Part shown: positions 23,650-35,690 of the stretch, one piece after another | Numbering within the stretch: position 1 is the first letter of the stretch | Layout of the letters: each line of letters opens with the position of its first letter | NCBI GenBank assembly: GCA_949130495.1 | Contig: OX422223.1 | Coordinates: forward strand, 77,560,751-77,624,750 | Direction of reading: 5' to 3' | Source: Sambucus nigra | Taxonomy: Eukaryota > Streptophyta > Magnoliopsida > Dipsacales > Adoxaceae | DNA: 64,000 nucleotides | Notes under the pieces: generated by a model | Seen by the model: the letters and a program-made list of their open reading frames with translations, nothing else | Databases searched by the model: none | Told to the model about the DNA's origin: nothing | Program-made: the position numbers and the translations under genes

Positions 23650-24201
23650 ATTGGGGGCTTCTTTTGATACAAAAAATTATCCATCTATGTGGACCAATCA
23701 TAAATGGACACTTGTCTCCTTATGTGGCAACAATCCTAGTCAGTAGACACTTAATTAGCCCCAAAGATACTTGCTTCATAGGCAGGCCGACCAACATGAA
23801 GAATGAAGATCACCAAAGTAGGTAAATAGTCACCACTTGGAGAAATATATGAGGGTCCTTCTACATGTGGTCTAGACTATCAACCATCACATTTATGATG
23901 CACGGGTGTAAATGCTTGAATATGTAAAGGCTTTCCAACCCTTGATCTCCAGGTCACTATAAATATAGCATGTTCCTTTCACAAATGGCAAGATAGAATG
24001 GATTCTAGGTTATTCTTCTTGTGACAGGAGTACCTAGCTTTCTGTAATCACTCAAACAAATACAATAACAATGGGCGTAGGCTTTTCTTCATAGCCGAAC
24101 CACTTTAAAATCCTTGTCTCTTATGTGATTATTTCATTGCATAATATATTTTATCTATGATTAGAAAATTGGATCTAGTCCATTTTTTGACATTAACACT
24201 T
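23650..24201 (+). mobile_element. Tat-type 3' LTR with polypurine tract
   Basis: The PPT ATTGGGGGCTTC (23650-23661) precedes an LTR start TGATAC at 23665. A TATA-like TATAAATATAG is near 23957. The U5 signature GTAGGC then GAACCAC is at about 24075-24105, here in the variant GGGCGTAGGC. The LTR probably ends near TTGACATTAACA at 24201, which is uncertain. gag-pol is not present to the left, so this is a 3' remnant. The ORF at 23601-23825 spans PPT and LTR and is spurious. Confidence 0.6.
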
Positions 24202-24987
24202 ATATAAAGACACTTATTAAATTCAGTGTTCACTCTTTTCTTTGGAATTGATAATTATTTGGTACTTGACTTTAATTTTTGTTATCATTTATATTTTCAC
24301 ATTGTCGTTGATAAAGTTTCTTTTTTTGTATGCATCACTGTGTAAAGTTCCTCTAATAAAAAATCTTAATTACCTTTAAAAATATATAACCAACTAGAAT
24401 ATAGTGGTAAGTGAGGTATCAATCCAAATCAAAGTAGTGAAACGAGAGGAAGACTAATGTAATTCATTTTTATTTAATTTCTTTTTGGACTTTTCGCTTT
24501 TTCTATTTTTTATGCTTTTTTCAATATTAAAATAATTTGAAGATGAGGTGAAATAAGACTACACTAAATGAAATATCTAATTACTATCTAGAAAGTAAGA
24601 GAAGAAACTAAGTAAATCTAACAAAATGAAAATCTAAAATATGAAATGTGTGAGGAAATAAAAGTGAGGAGAAACAAGTGATAGGATGACACCATATATT
24701 CTAGTTAATCAAAATTAATTAATTCATTAAAATTAATTGTCCCAAGTTGGTATCAAAATCACAAATCAACTTTCGTTGCAAATGTAATTTGAATAATAAC
24801 TTTTAAAAAAATTAAATTTAACACTCCTACAACTCTAGAAAAGTAGATTTAAACATCATTTAACAAATCACCCGCTAGGATCGATTTATCAAATTAGTTT
24901 AAATCATAAAAGTAAGCTCAGAGTTAAAATTAAAGGAATAATACCACACTTGAGAAACCCCTATCTCTAGTTAGAATCTAAAATGGG
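24202..24987. other. AT-rich intergenic stretch, nothing recognised
   Basis: No ORF, LTR terminus or repeat that I can support. It lies between two Tat LTRs in opposite orientation and could be the leader of the minus-strand element. Confidence 0.4.
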
Positions 24988-25881
24988 TGTTGACGATGCT
25001 AAGATTCAGCACCACCAGATAAGAGATGGTCAGCTCAACTATAGTAACAATGGCAACAACAGAGTTGTATGTGTATAAATGTAAAGAAGGGGATGATGAT
25101 AAGAGGAATGAAGACAATGGCGTATAGTGGTTCAACCAATCAGGCCTACGTCCACTATGAGTGTGTGATCCACTAGATATGGACACTAATGGCCTTGGAT
25201 ACAATGCACATAAGCTCTCTCTATATCTACTGTGTGTACAAGCAGAGTTTTAGCTAGGGTTACAATTATGGATCCATTTATAAGGTTGAAGATGACAAGT
25301 AAATATAGGGCTTGGGGGCAGTAGTGTACCCCCCAAGCATGCATTGAGCATGTGAAGGATGATCTAGCCAATTCTCCCTTGACACCTAGCTGTGCCACTT
25401 GTGGATAATGATGACATAATATTCCCTCACGTTAGGGTATGATATTGTTATAACGGTGTGGTCCACGTGATATATGAGTCCCACGTGCACTGTCCCATGC
25501 GTCTCCCAAATCACGCGCCATGATGATGTCACCCTCGGCTTATGATGTCAGGTCGAGGCTAAGATTGATGTTGGCACACCGAGTCTTGACTGCTGGATGT
25601 AGGCCTCATATTGTCATCCCGTCATAGGGTCGTCCGGTCATACTGTCGATTAGCCTCGTTCGGTCGCAGATTCGTCAGACCTCAGTTAAGGGGGTCGACC
25701 TATTGTAGGGTCGTCCATCCTGAGTTGAGGGGGTTAGCGTGTTGTAGGGTCTTCCAATCTAGGATGAGGGGGTCGACCTGTCTGACCCCTCATTCAGTAG
25801 GACCCCCGTTGTAGTAAAGTTGGGTCCTCGTTCTGGATGAGGATACCCTCGGCCTGGCCAAGGGTATATTTTGGTATATCA
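24988..25881 (-). mobile_element. Tat-type LTR-3 (minus strand)
   Basis: The minus strand starts TGATATACCAAAATATACCC at 25881, matching the LTR-1 and 23665 starts, and ends CGTCAACA at 24988. TATA-like CTTATAAATGG is near 25280. The U5 signature (AGTGGACGTAGGCC then GAACCACT) is at about 25137-25107. Element F's LTR abuts it at 25884. The ORFs at 24971, 25186 and 25611 are chance frames. Confidence 0.6.
25680..25790 (-). repeat. ~40-bp tandem repeat in U3 of LTR-3
   Basis: Three diverged units on the plus strand share GAGTTGAGGGGGTCGACCT and GTTGTAGGGTCGTCCATC-like segments. The array is CpG-rich, with GGTCGACC cores recalling the palindrome cores in other LTRs of this window. Confidence 0.65.
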
Positions 25882-25883
25882 GG

Positions 25884-27670
25884 TGTTATAACTAGAATTT
25901 TGATTTTCTCTCGAAAATCATTTACCCTCTCTCGAGGTGTAAATTAAAATGTAAGAGTGCAAATTTAATCATCAAAGGGACATTTAATTTAAATTAATTA
26001 ATTAAATTATGATTAACATCAAATAATGGGTCATCCGGCCCCTTGAAAGGTTATTTAGACTAACATGATATCAAACATGATAAACAAACATTCAATAGGC
26101 ATTTAATATAAAAGAGTAGAAAGAAGAACAATCAAACCAATCTCTTAAATTCAATTGACTTCAATAGTTGAATGAGAAGCATACAACCCTCTAAATAAGT
26201 GATCAACAAAAATATAAATGAAAAATTCACTCAACTTGAATCTCACAAATTTAATTTCACACTATTCTCTAAAATAAAAGAAAACAAAAATAAAAATAAA
26301 ATCTACTTTAGAAAAATAAAAAGTGGTTCTCTCTAAAACCCTAGTTGATTTCCCAAATGAGCTTTGGGTCTTCATTTATAGGAGGTACATTGAGCATTAG
26401 GGCACAATTGGGAAAATGGGCTAGGGATGCATGTGCATGGGGTGAGGTAGAAATCAGATTTGGGTGAGGGAATTTTGGGAAACTTTAATTGCGCATGTGG
26501 GAGATGTGGTAGTTAGGATTACTTGGGGGTAAAATGGGTATATGGGGTAAAGATTACTAAACATGTGGGTCTTGTTCATTTTCGATTTTTTTATTGTTTT
26601 TGGTCTTGGCAGCTAACATAAAACGATTTTGCATTTAAATGGCAAAGGTGGGTGATGGTCCGTTCAAGTTTGGGTGGCGTATTGGGCAGGTGGCCGAAGA
26701 TGGGTCTTGGTAGGGAGGTCGAATATGAGACATGGATGTGGGGTTTCGATTATTTTTGGGTTAGGGTTTGAGAGGTACGACTATGGGTTTTGAGTTGTTT
26801 AAGTAGGTTCGGGTAGTGTTTATGGTATGGGTTGGTCCGGTATGGATAGGTATGGCTCGGGATGGTAGTTGGGGGTTTGAGAGGTTGGGTTAATGGAGGT
26901 TGGGTAGGAAATGAGTTGATGGTTTTAATGGTGGAGTGGGTTTCATTGTAATGGAGGTAGGAGAGAGAGAGTGAGTGGGATGGTGGAGAAGATGAAGGTG
27001 AGGGGTTTGGGTGTATGTGAGGGGTAGAATAAGTTGGGTGAGGGTGAGTGAGTTGATTTGGTGTGTGTATTGTATGAAAGTATATGGTGAGGGTGAGTTA
27101 TGTGTGTGTTCAAGTTTCTACCCTTAAAAAAATGAAAATAAAACTATCTCACTAAAATTAAATAAAATTCTAATCTATAAATAAAAGACACAAAATGAAA
27201 ATGAAAATGAAACTAAAAAGAAATGAAAATAAAAATAAAAAATCTATTAAAAACAAAAACTAAAATCCTAAAATAAAACTAAAGAAAAATAAAAATAAAT
27301 TCCTAAAAACTAATCCTAATAAAATAAAATAAAATAAAGATTAAAAACTAATCAAAATAAAAATACACTAATAAAAAGAATATAGAAAAATAGAAAATAA
27401 ACCCTAGAAAATTCTAAGTAAATCTAAAATAAAACGACACAAAATAAAAATCTAAAAATAATAAAATTACAAACACAACACACACACGGGGTTCAGTGTG
27501 GGTTTAGGCTCTGTCTATATGTAGCCTCTTTCTTGATGAAAATTGCCTCGAAATAATACTTTTTGAACCCACAATTACAATCAAGCATGCACATTAAACA
27601 ATTAAGCATATAAGACCCAATTTACCAAAAAATACCAACTAAAAATATACACTTTTGGGTAATTATTACA
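25884..27670 (-). repeat. Element F 3' LTR (Athila/Tat-like, 1.8 kb)
   Basis: The minus strand starts TGTAATAATTACCC at 27670 and ends AGTTATAACA at 25884. A G-rich CTTTTTCGGGGTGG PPT lies just upstream and, before it, CTCGAGGACTAGCAA, the block that precedes the PPT in many Athila/Tat-like plant elements. The LTR has a G-rich middle (26400-27110) and an A-rich section (27130-27480). A diverged inverted fragment lies at 41991-42265. Confidence 0.7.
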
Positions 27671-30280
27671 CCACCCCGAAAAAGAACATTGCTAGTCCTC
27701 GAGGAAAATATAGAGAGAAAGAAAGATAAGAAACCAAAAGTGTACCACTTTCGTGGGCACTTGCGATTGCACTTAGCATGTGCAACAAGCCTTTAAACCT
27801 ATAGGTCGCCCTACAGGACAAGTTATGTCTCGTGAGGGTTTGCAGGGAATATACCCACAAAATTCTATATTTGAAATGGAATCAATCTCTTATTATACGT
27901 AGAATAATCGCACAATCCATCGCAAGTGAAATATTTTAATAAATACAAGCTAGAAGTGTAAAAAGCGTATATAAGTAAATACTTAAGGAACATCCTTCCT
28001 AGAACTCAACGTGTGTGTGTGAATCAGTCAAAACATGTCGAGTATCACAAGAGTAATTCCTAGATTTCCTTCTCAAAATCAACACTTCAACTTCAAAATC
28101 TCACTGGATATAGATCTCTCAAACTAACTCTCGAAATTTGGGTTAGTGTATCACTCTTGTGTGTGAGGAGGTGAGTAAATGTAAGAAAGTTAAAACGTCT
28201 CAGAAACATATAAGAAAGAATGAATATTTAGAAAGAAAAATGATCTCATGAAAGAATGCTAATCACTATAGTGAGAACGTCGAGTTATGCACTACATTGA
28301 CTTCCATTTACCCGAACACCTAGGGTAAAATGAATTATTATGGGTGAGGGGGAAATGAGATGGGAAGGATAGTATGGTGTGAAGTATGATGGTGATGGAT
28401 GGATGATGGATGAAAGATGGATGAGATAGAAGAGTGTTCTACACTTTAGGTACGAATGACTTTATTACATAAAAAAACTAACTACAAACTCTTTTTTTTT
28501 TTAATTTCTTTTCTCTCTTTTCTCTTTTTTTTTCTTTTCTTTTTTTTTTCTTTTCTTTTTAATTTTTTTTATACTCTCAACTCTCATGACATTTTATATT
28601 TCAAAAACACTCTTTTTTCTAAAAAAAAAATGATGGATGATATATAAATGGAGTGGGGAATGTGTATGGATGGTGAGGGGAATATACGCGAATATGGAAT
28701 ATGAAAGAATATGGGAAGGTAATGGATGAAGTGAATGGTAAATGGTATGTGTATGGATGAAATTTTGGTGGTCGGGACAAACTTTGAGACACGCATTTTT
28801 TACAACTCAAAAAAGATGTCGTTCTTAGTGATCAAGCCAACAATTTTAATGAAGAATAATGAGATCATACAACGATTTAAGTGCGGACCAAAAATAAGTT
28901 GAATCAACTTGTGACTCGGAGATTGCGTAAAACTCTCTGAAAGGTTTAAAGGCACTAATCTCAGAAGTTAAAGTCTCCACTAGTGATCCTTAAGGTTTTC
29001 TTGAGAATTATAGTACTTTTCAACTCTAAACCGCAGTGACGTGATAAGTGTATAAATTTTGTTGAGTCTAGAAATTCATAGTGAAACATGCCTTGTTATG
29101 TATTATATAAGCTATTTAGAAAAAATAAATTCTCTAGCTTGATTCCTAGACTTAAAGATGGATGATAGAAAATTCACGTCAATGAATGAGATGAAAGAAA
29201 CTACAAGAAAATTTTAAAAAACAAGTTTTAAAAATCAATTTTTTTTAAAAGAGGTACGATTTTGATAAAATTCCCCACCCCCAAACAAAAAGAAACATCG
29301 TCCTTGATGTTAAGTGAAATAATTTTTAAAATTTAGAGAAGAAAGTAGGAAAGAGATTGATAGAATCAATCACTAATGAAGTGTATAAGATTAAGCCAAG
29401 AATAAACTTGAATAAGTAAAAAAATATGTACAAGTCTATAAACATTATAAAGCACTGGGTGATGTGAAACACCACCCCCAAACAGGATGAGACTCATATA
29501 AGAAATCACGGGTTGCCTCCCGGTAGCTCTAAGTTTAACGTCTTCAGCCAGAACGAACCATTCTCCCCCTAAAGATAAGAACTAGGAAAGCGTGGGGTGT
29601 CAGAAAAATGGGATGATGATAATCACCCCCAAACAAGATTGAAGCGTCAGCCTTGTTGGATAAAGGATAAAGGGGTCAATGAACTTGTATGGAAAAGTGA
29701 ATCACATAATGCAAAGCATCGGTGGACTATGGGCGGGTGGGAATTAGGGTATACGGGGGAAAGGAAAGAGTAAGGGTGAAGAGGTACTGGTCACGGTCCT
29801 TATTGAGTCGAAAGGTGAGGGCAACAAGGGACCTATAACAATGGTGCTCTAGTTAGTGAGGGAGGCGAAATGGTGTGGTAAGTGGGATGTGGTGGGGCTC
29901 ATAGAAATTGCACGACCGTTTTGTTAATGGACGATGATAATGATCGAACCTTGACACGCCGGGGAGCGATCGATGGAAAAAATAAACAACACAAGATAGT
30001 GGCGGGCATAGATTAACAAGCTCGGTGTCACGAAAATGGAGAGTAGCACCACAAATACTCTCGTAAATGATGGATGATGGTTTTAGGTTAGGGTCCAAAG
30101 AATGGATGGGAACAATCAAGGTATAATATTAAGATCAAACCAGGTGATGGGATGGAAGGGACAATGGGTGGGTGGGGTAAAGGGTGGATCGGGTGGGATA
30201 AAAGGTGGAGGAAGACAATACATCTCTAGAGTAGGGGACACACACTCATTTGGAGGGTCATAATGATCCTCAATATCCTC
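27671..30280 (-). other. Element F 3' non-coding interior
   Basis: This holds the PPT (27671-27684), a pyrimidine tract (28489-28572, plus strand), and a block at 29510-29545 reading GGGTTGCCTCCCGGTAGC then CTAAGTTTAACGTC. I recognise that block as a recurrent non-coding motif of Athila/Tat-like plant elements. Three short CACCCCC-AAAC motifs (29272, 29470, 29625 region) precede similar blocks. ORFs here (27666, 28456, 28584, 29853) are not convincing, and no pol is present. Confidence 0.5.
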
Positions 30281-31624
30281 CTAAAGATGGAGTGTGGTAT
30301 CAAGTGATGGCAAGATCAACTTATCCACTAATGTATCACCATCCAATTTGGTGAAAGGGTCTAACGAGGAATTAAGATCCAAGATATATGAATCTACATC
30401 AATATTAGGCTCAACTGGAGCCAAATAGGACAGGGTAGGTTCCATATCAAGAGAGGTGGGAACCATCTCTGATGTTATCTCGGGATAGCGGTGATCACTC
30501 GTATCCGGAGCTAACCTAGGATGAAGTGGTTCCTCGAGAACACACACAGTGGGCTCAATAGGTGTAGACTCGGGCATTTTTTTGGATTCGTCAGGAAAGG
30601 AAAGATAAACCTCAATGGTAGGTTCATTTGGAGAAAGAGGGATTTGATCAGGCTCACTATCGATGGATAAATAAAAACAATTGTCAACTTGGGTCCTGGA
30701 CCACAAAATGGTCTCAACATTAAGATTCTATGAATGATAGGGTTGGTCACACTCAAAATCAGTGGCACAAGACGACACATTATCACTCCACGTGGGGGCA
30801 ACAATGGGTTGACTTGGGGTGATATCCGACTCTTTCGTACACTCAGATTCATTTAATATTTGTTCATGCTGTTGGAGGGCTTCATTTTGAATTTGACTGC
30901 CTTGCTCTTGCTCGAGTATGAACTTTTGCAAGAGGCTTTCGAGAGCGTTGGTGGATGATGGTGGTGAAATGATGGGTGGCGGCGGTGGTTGAGGTGGACA
31001 TAACCCACTATTGACATGTGAAAACAGAGAATACTCGTATGAAGTTTGTGGAACGGGGTCAAATTTGTCATACACCGGAAAATCATCTCCATGTGAGACA
31101 AAAGGTTGATAATCGTTGGGTGCATAGTGAAGGAACTGATCGGGATGGTGTACACTAGATAGACATGACGCTAGTTGGAACGTGTGAGGATCTGCAACAT
31201 AAGTTTGGTATTTGTATTGTGTGGGAGGGTGATCAAGCCTCCACTAATAGGTTGGGTACTCACACCACTCGGGATTGGATTCGTCATGATAATAAGCCGA
31301 GGTGGGTTTCGAAACAGAGTTATATGGATACTTTTGGTCCATGGTGGGTTCTGAAGGATAATGGATGTACAGGCACTCATGGGGCAAGTGATTGTCTAGA
31401 AAACAAGATGTGCACAACGAAGCATTTGATGCGTTGATACTCATCATCGGAGGCGATGAAATGTGAGATGCGTGCGTGGACAACGCATGAGTATCAACGA
31501 CGTGTGTTTTAGAGTTAAAGACGCTAACTAAAGTGCGGAGGTTGGACTCGGGCTCAACGTCAAACATGCTTCCAGAGAATGGAAAATGGCCAAAATATTC
31601 CCGTAAGGGACGTTCGTCGGACAT
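30281..31624 (-). pseudogene. gag-like pseudogene of element F
   Basis: Three minus-strand frames (31624-31244, 31075-30728, 30706-30281) are in the same phase, separated only by a few stops, and form one decayed reading of about 445 codons. It begins MSDERPLREYFGHFPF, an opening reminiscent of Athila/Tat gag proteins. There is a CTSCFLDNHLPHEC pattern near codon 82 that could be a degenerate Cys/His motif. The middle is Pro-rich (PPQPPPPPIISPPSSTNALE), then Gln/Glu-rich (LLQKFILEQEQGSQIQNEAL), like the oligomerisation region of Athila gag. The C-terminal third is acidic and Pro-rich with repeated EPT/EPN. No protease, RT or integrase follows. The start is supported by the leader upstream being free of ORFs. 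Gag identity is inference. Confidence 0.45.
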
Positions 31625-31976
31625 GACGAGTGTTTTTTTTAGAAAATGAAGGAAAGAAAATATTTTTTTGGATTTTTTGGAAGAAAAGAGTGAGAAAAAT
31701 ATTTGGACTCTTAAATTTTGAACGAACTCACTAAAACCCGACTACCAAAAAATTGAATTGGTCACACACAATCAAGGAGAATTCCTAACTAACACATATC
31801 CATTTCTTATATTTGAAAATTAATGAAAGGGGTAGTCAAATTTTAAGGAAGTTCGCGGAAGATAAAAATCACGGATTTTATCTTTGTGATCGCCTTTGCA
31901 AAAAATGTTCTCCTAGTGGGCTAGCTAGTGGATTGATTTTAAAATTAATGATAGTTAGGTCAGCATATAAATGGTA
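31625..31976 (-). other. Leader of element F, left part
   Basis: This is AT-rich non-coding sequence upstream of the gag-like start. It continues at 41539 because element B is inserted in it. Confidence 0.5.
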
Positions 31977-31981
31977 AGCGA
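31977..31981. other. Target site duplication of element B (left)
   Basis: AGCGA immediately precedes the LTR and is repeated exactly at 41534-41538. Confidence 0.9.
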
Positions 31982-33069
31982 TGTGACAACCCGCTCCAAA
32001 TAATAATGGGTGGCCAACCCTATGCTATAATAAACAAGGTATCTCAGATGGCACAGTCTCAACATCAACTACTAAACACTATAATATAAGGCTAACTACC
32101 CGAAGTCGTTAAGTACGAATTGTCAAAATTTAAAAACTTTTTATTTTTAACAACAACAACAAAACCAGTAATGCACATAACCAACAATATACATCTAACT
32201 ATTATGAGTGAAATGTGCATGCTCCAATAATATGAAAGAGTGAAATACATTGTAAAACAAAATCTCAACAATGAAATACCCGAATATGCTGTCGGGTAGA
32301 GACAATACAATAATTTGAGAAATGAAATATGGAACTTTTAATCTACAACACTTGAATACTAACTCAATATACAAACTGAATCCTAATCTAGATGTACAAA
32401 GATAGGAATCGACTAAAGAAAACTGCCGCAATAGTCCGCTACTGCCACAGCTCCATAAATACACTCGATTGATAACATCAAAGGCGTCCTTGCGGAGGAA
32501 CACCTTAAGTAATACAATATATACAAGGGAAAAGGAAAATATAAAAGGGTCAGAGCTCGAGTTTGAAAAATGTTTTATAGCAAGTGTATTAAAATGCATA
32601 ATAATTATAAATGCATTATTACATGATTTAGTTGGAATCGAACTCTCCATAATAATTCAACTCACCTCTCATCTAAAGCACGCACTAAACGTATGCACAT
32701 GATCTCCAAATGGATGTCCAATTCTATTTTAGGTAAGAGGATTCTAACTTAAACCCAAAAGAAGTCTTTAAGTGAAATCATCTAACCTATCTCCCAATAC
32801 ATTTGTTTCCATAATTTATAAGTCATATACAATAACTTTAATGTATTAGTTATAGTTATCTTTATAATGTTCATTTGTTGAACATATAAAGTTACATGAT
32901 TCAATCATGCCCACATCATCACAATACATCAACAATCTCATTTACTATAATTTTATATTCTAGTGATGCCCATATAAGGCATGAAACCATATATATAATT
33001 ATTATATATGAGTTATTAGCATCAAGAGTTAAGGACTAAACTCCTCCCGATTCTCAACACAGCGCTGCG

Positions 33070-33337
33070 TTTCGTGCGTGGGACGTCTCGCCGAAGCAAA
33101 ATCTAAACAAGGAACCCCCACCGTTACACTACTCCTGACCGTATCGATCCTCGGGGCTCATTATGCCCTCAATGCAAGATGCATGTAACCCAAATTGTTA
33201 TTCAAATTTTAATTAATTAATATTCCCAATTCTCAACAGTACACGACATTTCATGCGTGGGACGTCTCGCCGAGGCGAAATCTAAACAAGGAACCCCCCC
33301 GTTATACTAATGGCATTGTCGATCGTCGGGATAGGTG

Positions 33338-33410
<73 letters not shown>

Positions 33411-33550
33411 TAATTATGAGCATTAAGGACTAAACTTATCCCCAAGTTCTAACATTACACTGCGGTTCGTGCGTGGGACGTTTCGCCGAGGCGAAATCCA
33501 AACAAGGAACCCCCCCGATACACTAATCCTGGCAATGTAGGTCGTTGAGG
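33070..33550 (-). repeat. Hairpin modules, three copies (element B 3' LTR)
   Basis: Copies at 33070-33156, 33250-33330 and 33464-33550 each read, on the plus strand, GTGCGTGGGACGTCTCGCC then GAGGCGAAATC, AAACAAGGAACCCCC and TACACTA. The second and third form a perfect TCGCC/GGCGA stem. A (TA)n run separates copies two and three. Confidence 0.85.
33341..33406. repeat. (TA)n-(GA)n microsatellite in element B 3' LTR
   Basis: A TA run with one TG interruption is followed by GAGAGAGAGA. It is much longer than the counterpart at 39243-39270, showing expansion or contraction after insertion. Confidence 0.9.
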
Positions 33551-33807
33551 TCCATTATGCCCTTGATACCCAAGTACACAAACACAAGAAATAATAACCA
33601 TCCAACCGAGCTACAACTCGAAGGACGCAGGCTCACATGCTATCATCTTCCAGCAGCCCATATACGTAGCAAACTAGGGCCACCTGGTGGGGTTCAACGA
33701 CACCCACCTCGTGATCTACTCACGCACACAACGTCCCGGAAAGCGGTCATTGCTCATAACCGGAAAGTTAGAGAGACACATACCCACGACCTCTCACCCC
33801 CAAAATA

Positions 33808-33844
<37 letters not shown>

Positions 33845-34802
33845 ATTTGCTGACCACCATGGACGACTATGACCTGGAGAATATTCACATCCTATTTTTC
33901 TAGTCAGAATGCTCACCCTCTACGCAAGAAACTTCCCAATGATAGCAAGGAGGGGGTATGCTTAACATGTAAATACACCATCATATAAGGTATATGTACA
34001 TCCCACATAATAAAGATATACCATTATATAAGGTATACCTGCACATCTTTTCCATAATCATTAAACGCCCTTAGGCGAAATAGATTAATATCAATATTTA
34101 GTATATCTCTCTCTTTTGATACACTAACCCTCAAATCTCGCACAATAACCCCACTTAGTATATGCTATACTAATTCTCACTTGAAGCTCACATGTCGCTT
34201 CTAATAATGAATTGTCTCAAAATTCAATTCAAGTTAAGGATATTCTTGATCCTAATAAACCTTAATTTTCATACGCGGTTCTCCATCCATAATATGGTTC
34301 AATTTATTTTATGAACCTTTAAAGTTATCCCATTTGGGATTGGATCCTAAGATCCGGTATCTCTAAGTTATTCTCATTCTCAGATCGTGAAATTGTTATT
34401 ATCACCAAATAAAATCCCAAATAAAAGTGGGCTTCCCCACTTAGTAAAATACCAAAATCTCCAATCAGTATTCCTCAAATACTAACCTCGATACTTAGAG
34501 GATTTTCCACCAAATTGATATACTCTTTTAGATTCTCACTTCTCAAAATCAATAACTAAAACTCCCCGACATTTTCATTTAGTCATTTATTACTATTTCT
34601 CTTATTTCCCATATAAGAGAGATATCCCACCATCACATTTATTTATCAATTAGCCCCATATATCGTCTTATGATTCTAAAGTCAATAATCCCCTTATATA
34701 ATCACTTAATCCTTTATGATACTCTCATTATGGAATTCCATACATATAAACCCAAAGAAAAAGGGGATAACTTAAATTATCAAACTTGAACCCAAAACAG
34801 GG

Positions 34803-34924
34803 GACCGGTCGACCGGTGACCAAACCGCGGTCGACCGCATTTCTTAATTTTTCCTATATTCAAAGACAGTGTGCCAAATTCTGGAGGCGCGGTCGATCGG
34901 TCCTCTTTACCCGGTCGATCGTCC
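34803..34924. repeat. GGTCGACC-core palindromes, element B 3' LTR
   Basis: ACCGGTCGACCGGT (14-bp palindrome) and GCGGTCGACCGC (12-bp) are followed by two decayed copies with GATC instead of GACC. The homologue is at 40661-40780. Confidence 0.85.
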
Positions 34925-35676
34925 CTACCAGGTACCATGGCCAAACTCCATTTTTACACAACTCCAACTTCTCAAAAACCCCTAATATAATTACATTTAA
35001 CCACAAATCTTCAACCCAACCATATTCATAACATTAATATTCATCCTAGAATGCATTGAAACTAATTTCTATCATTGAATCTAAGATCTACATATTAAAT
35101 CTAAGATTATACCCAAAAGTTAGGTTTTGTTAAACTAAACCTAAAACCCAAAATATCAATCCACAAATCATGCAATAATTGGTACACAACAATTATTTAG
35201 CTAGTTTAATCACTTGCCTCGGGTTCGTAGGGTTTGAATCCGCCTTGAGATCGCGTGGAAATCGAAAATCTCCACTTCCTCTCCTCTTTTCTTCTTCCTT
35301 TCTCCTTTTCTCTCTCTTTCTTTCTAGGGTTTTTCCTCTTTCTCTTAAGTGAGAATGACTTCTCACGTGGATTTTAAACCTTATCCCACAAGATACACAT
35401 CTTTAAATGATAATACACACTTTAAATGACCCGGTAACTTTAATTCGAGTCAAACGGTCCTAATTTATTTCGGAACCTAAATAGACCCCAAGTACAGTCA
35501 TTTCGACTTTCTCGACCCTTCCGAAAACGATGGTACCCTCAGAATTTCCATTCGAGGCACTTTCTAATGACTCTAAATTTTGACCTCAATTGCCAATTTA
35601 ATTATTCTCCAATAATATATTATTCATTTCTCCCAAAATAAATAAATTACCGTCTCCAAGGTCTCGGGTTGTTACA

Positions 35677-35690
35677 AACTTTCCCACTTA
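35677..35690 (-). promoter_or_regulatory. Polypurine tract of element B
   Basis: The minus strand reads TAAGTGGGAAAGTT just before the LTR start, preceded by TTTCGAGGACGGAATTC, the block that commonly ends plant gypsy interiors. Confidence 0.8.

Larger units (their letters stand above)
31982..35676 (-). repeat. Element B 3' LTR
   Basis: Sense order from 35676: purine-rich leader block (35345-35280), inverted repeat GCAAGT/ACTAGC (35217-35200), TCGA palindromes (34924-34803), (TA)n tracts (33807-33840 and 33341-33400), and three hairpin modules (33550-33070). A 151-codon frame at 32195-32650 is broken in the other LTR and is not considered coding. Confidence 0.9.

Noticed and set aside
28456..28647. 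Phe/Leu-rich ORF as a membrane protein
   Set aside because: It is encoded by a poly-pyrimidine (TTTTCT) tract in the non-coding part of element F.
32195..32650. 151-codon ORF as a real gene
   Set aside because: It lies wholly inside an LTR and its equivalent in the sister LTR (38100-38554) is broken. No recognisable domain.
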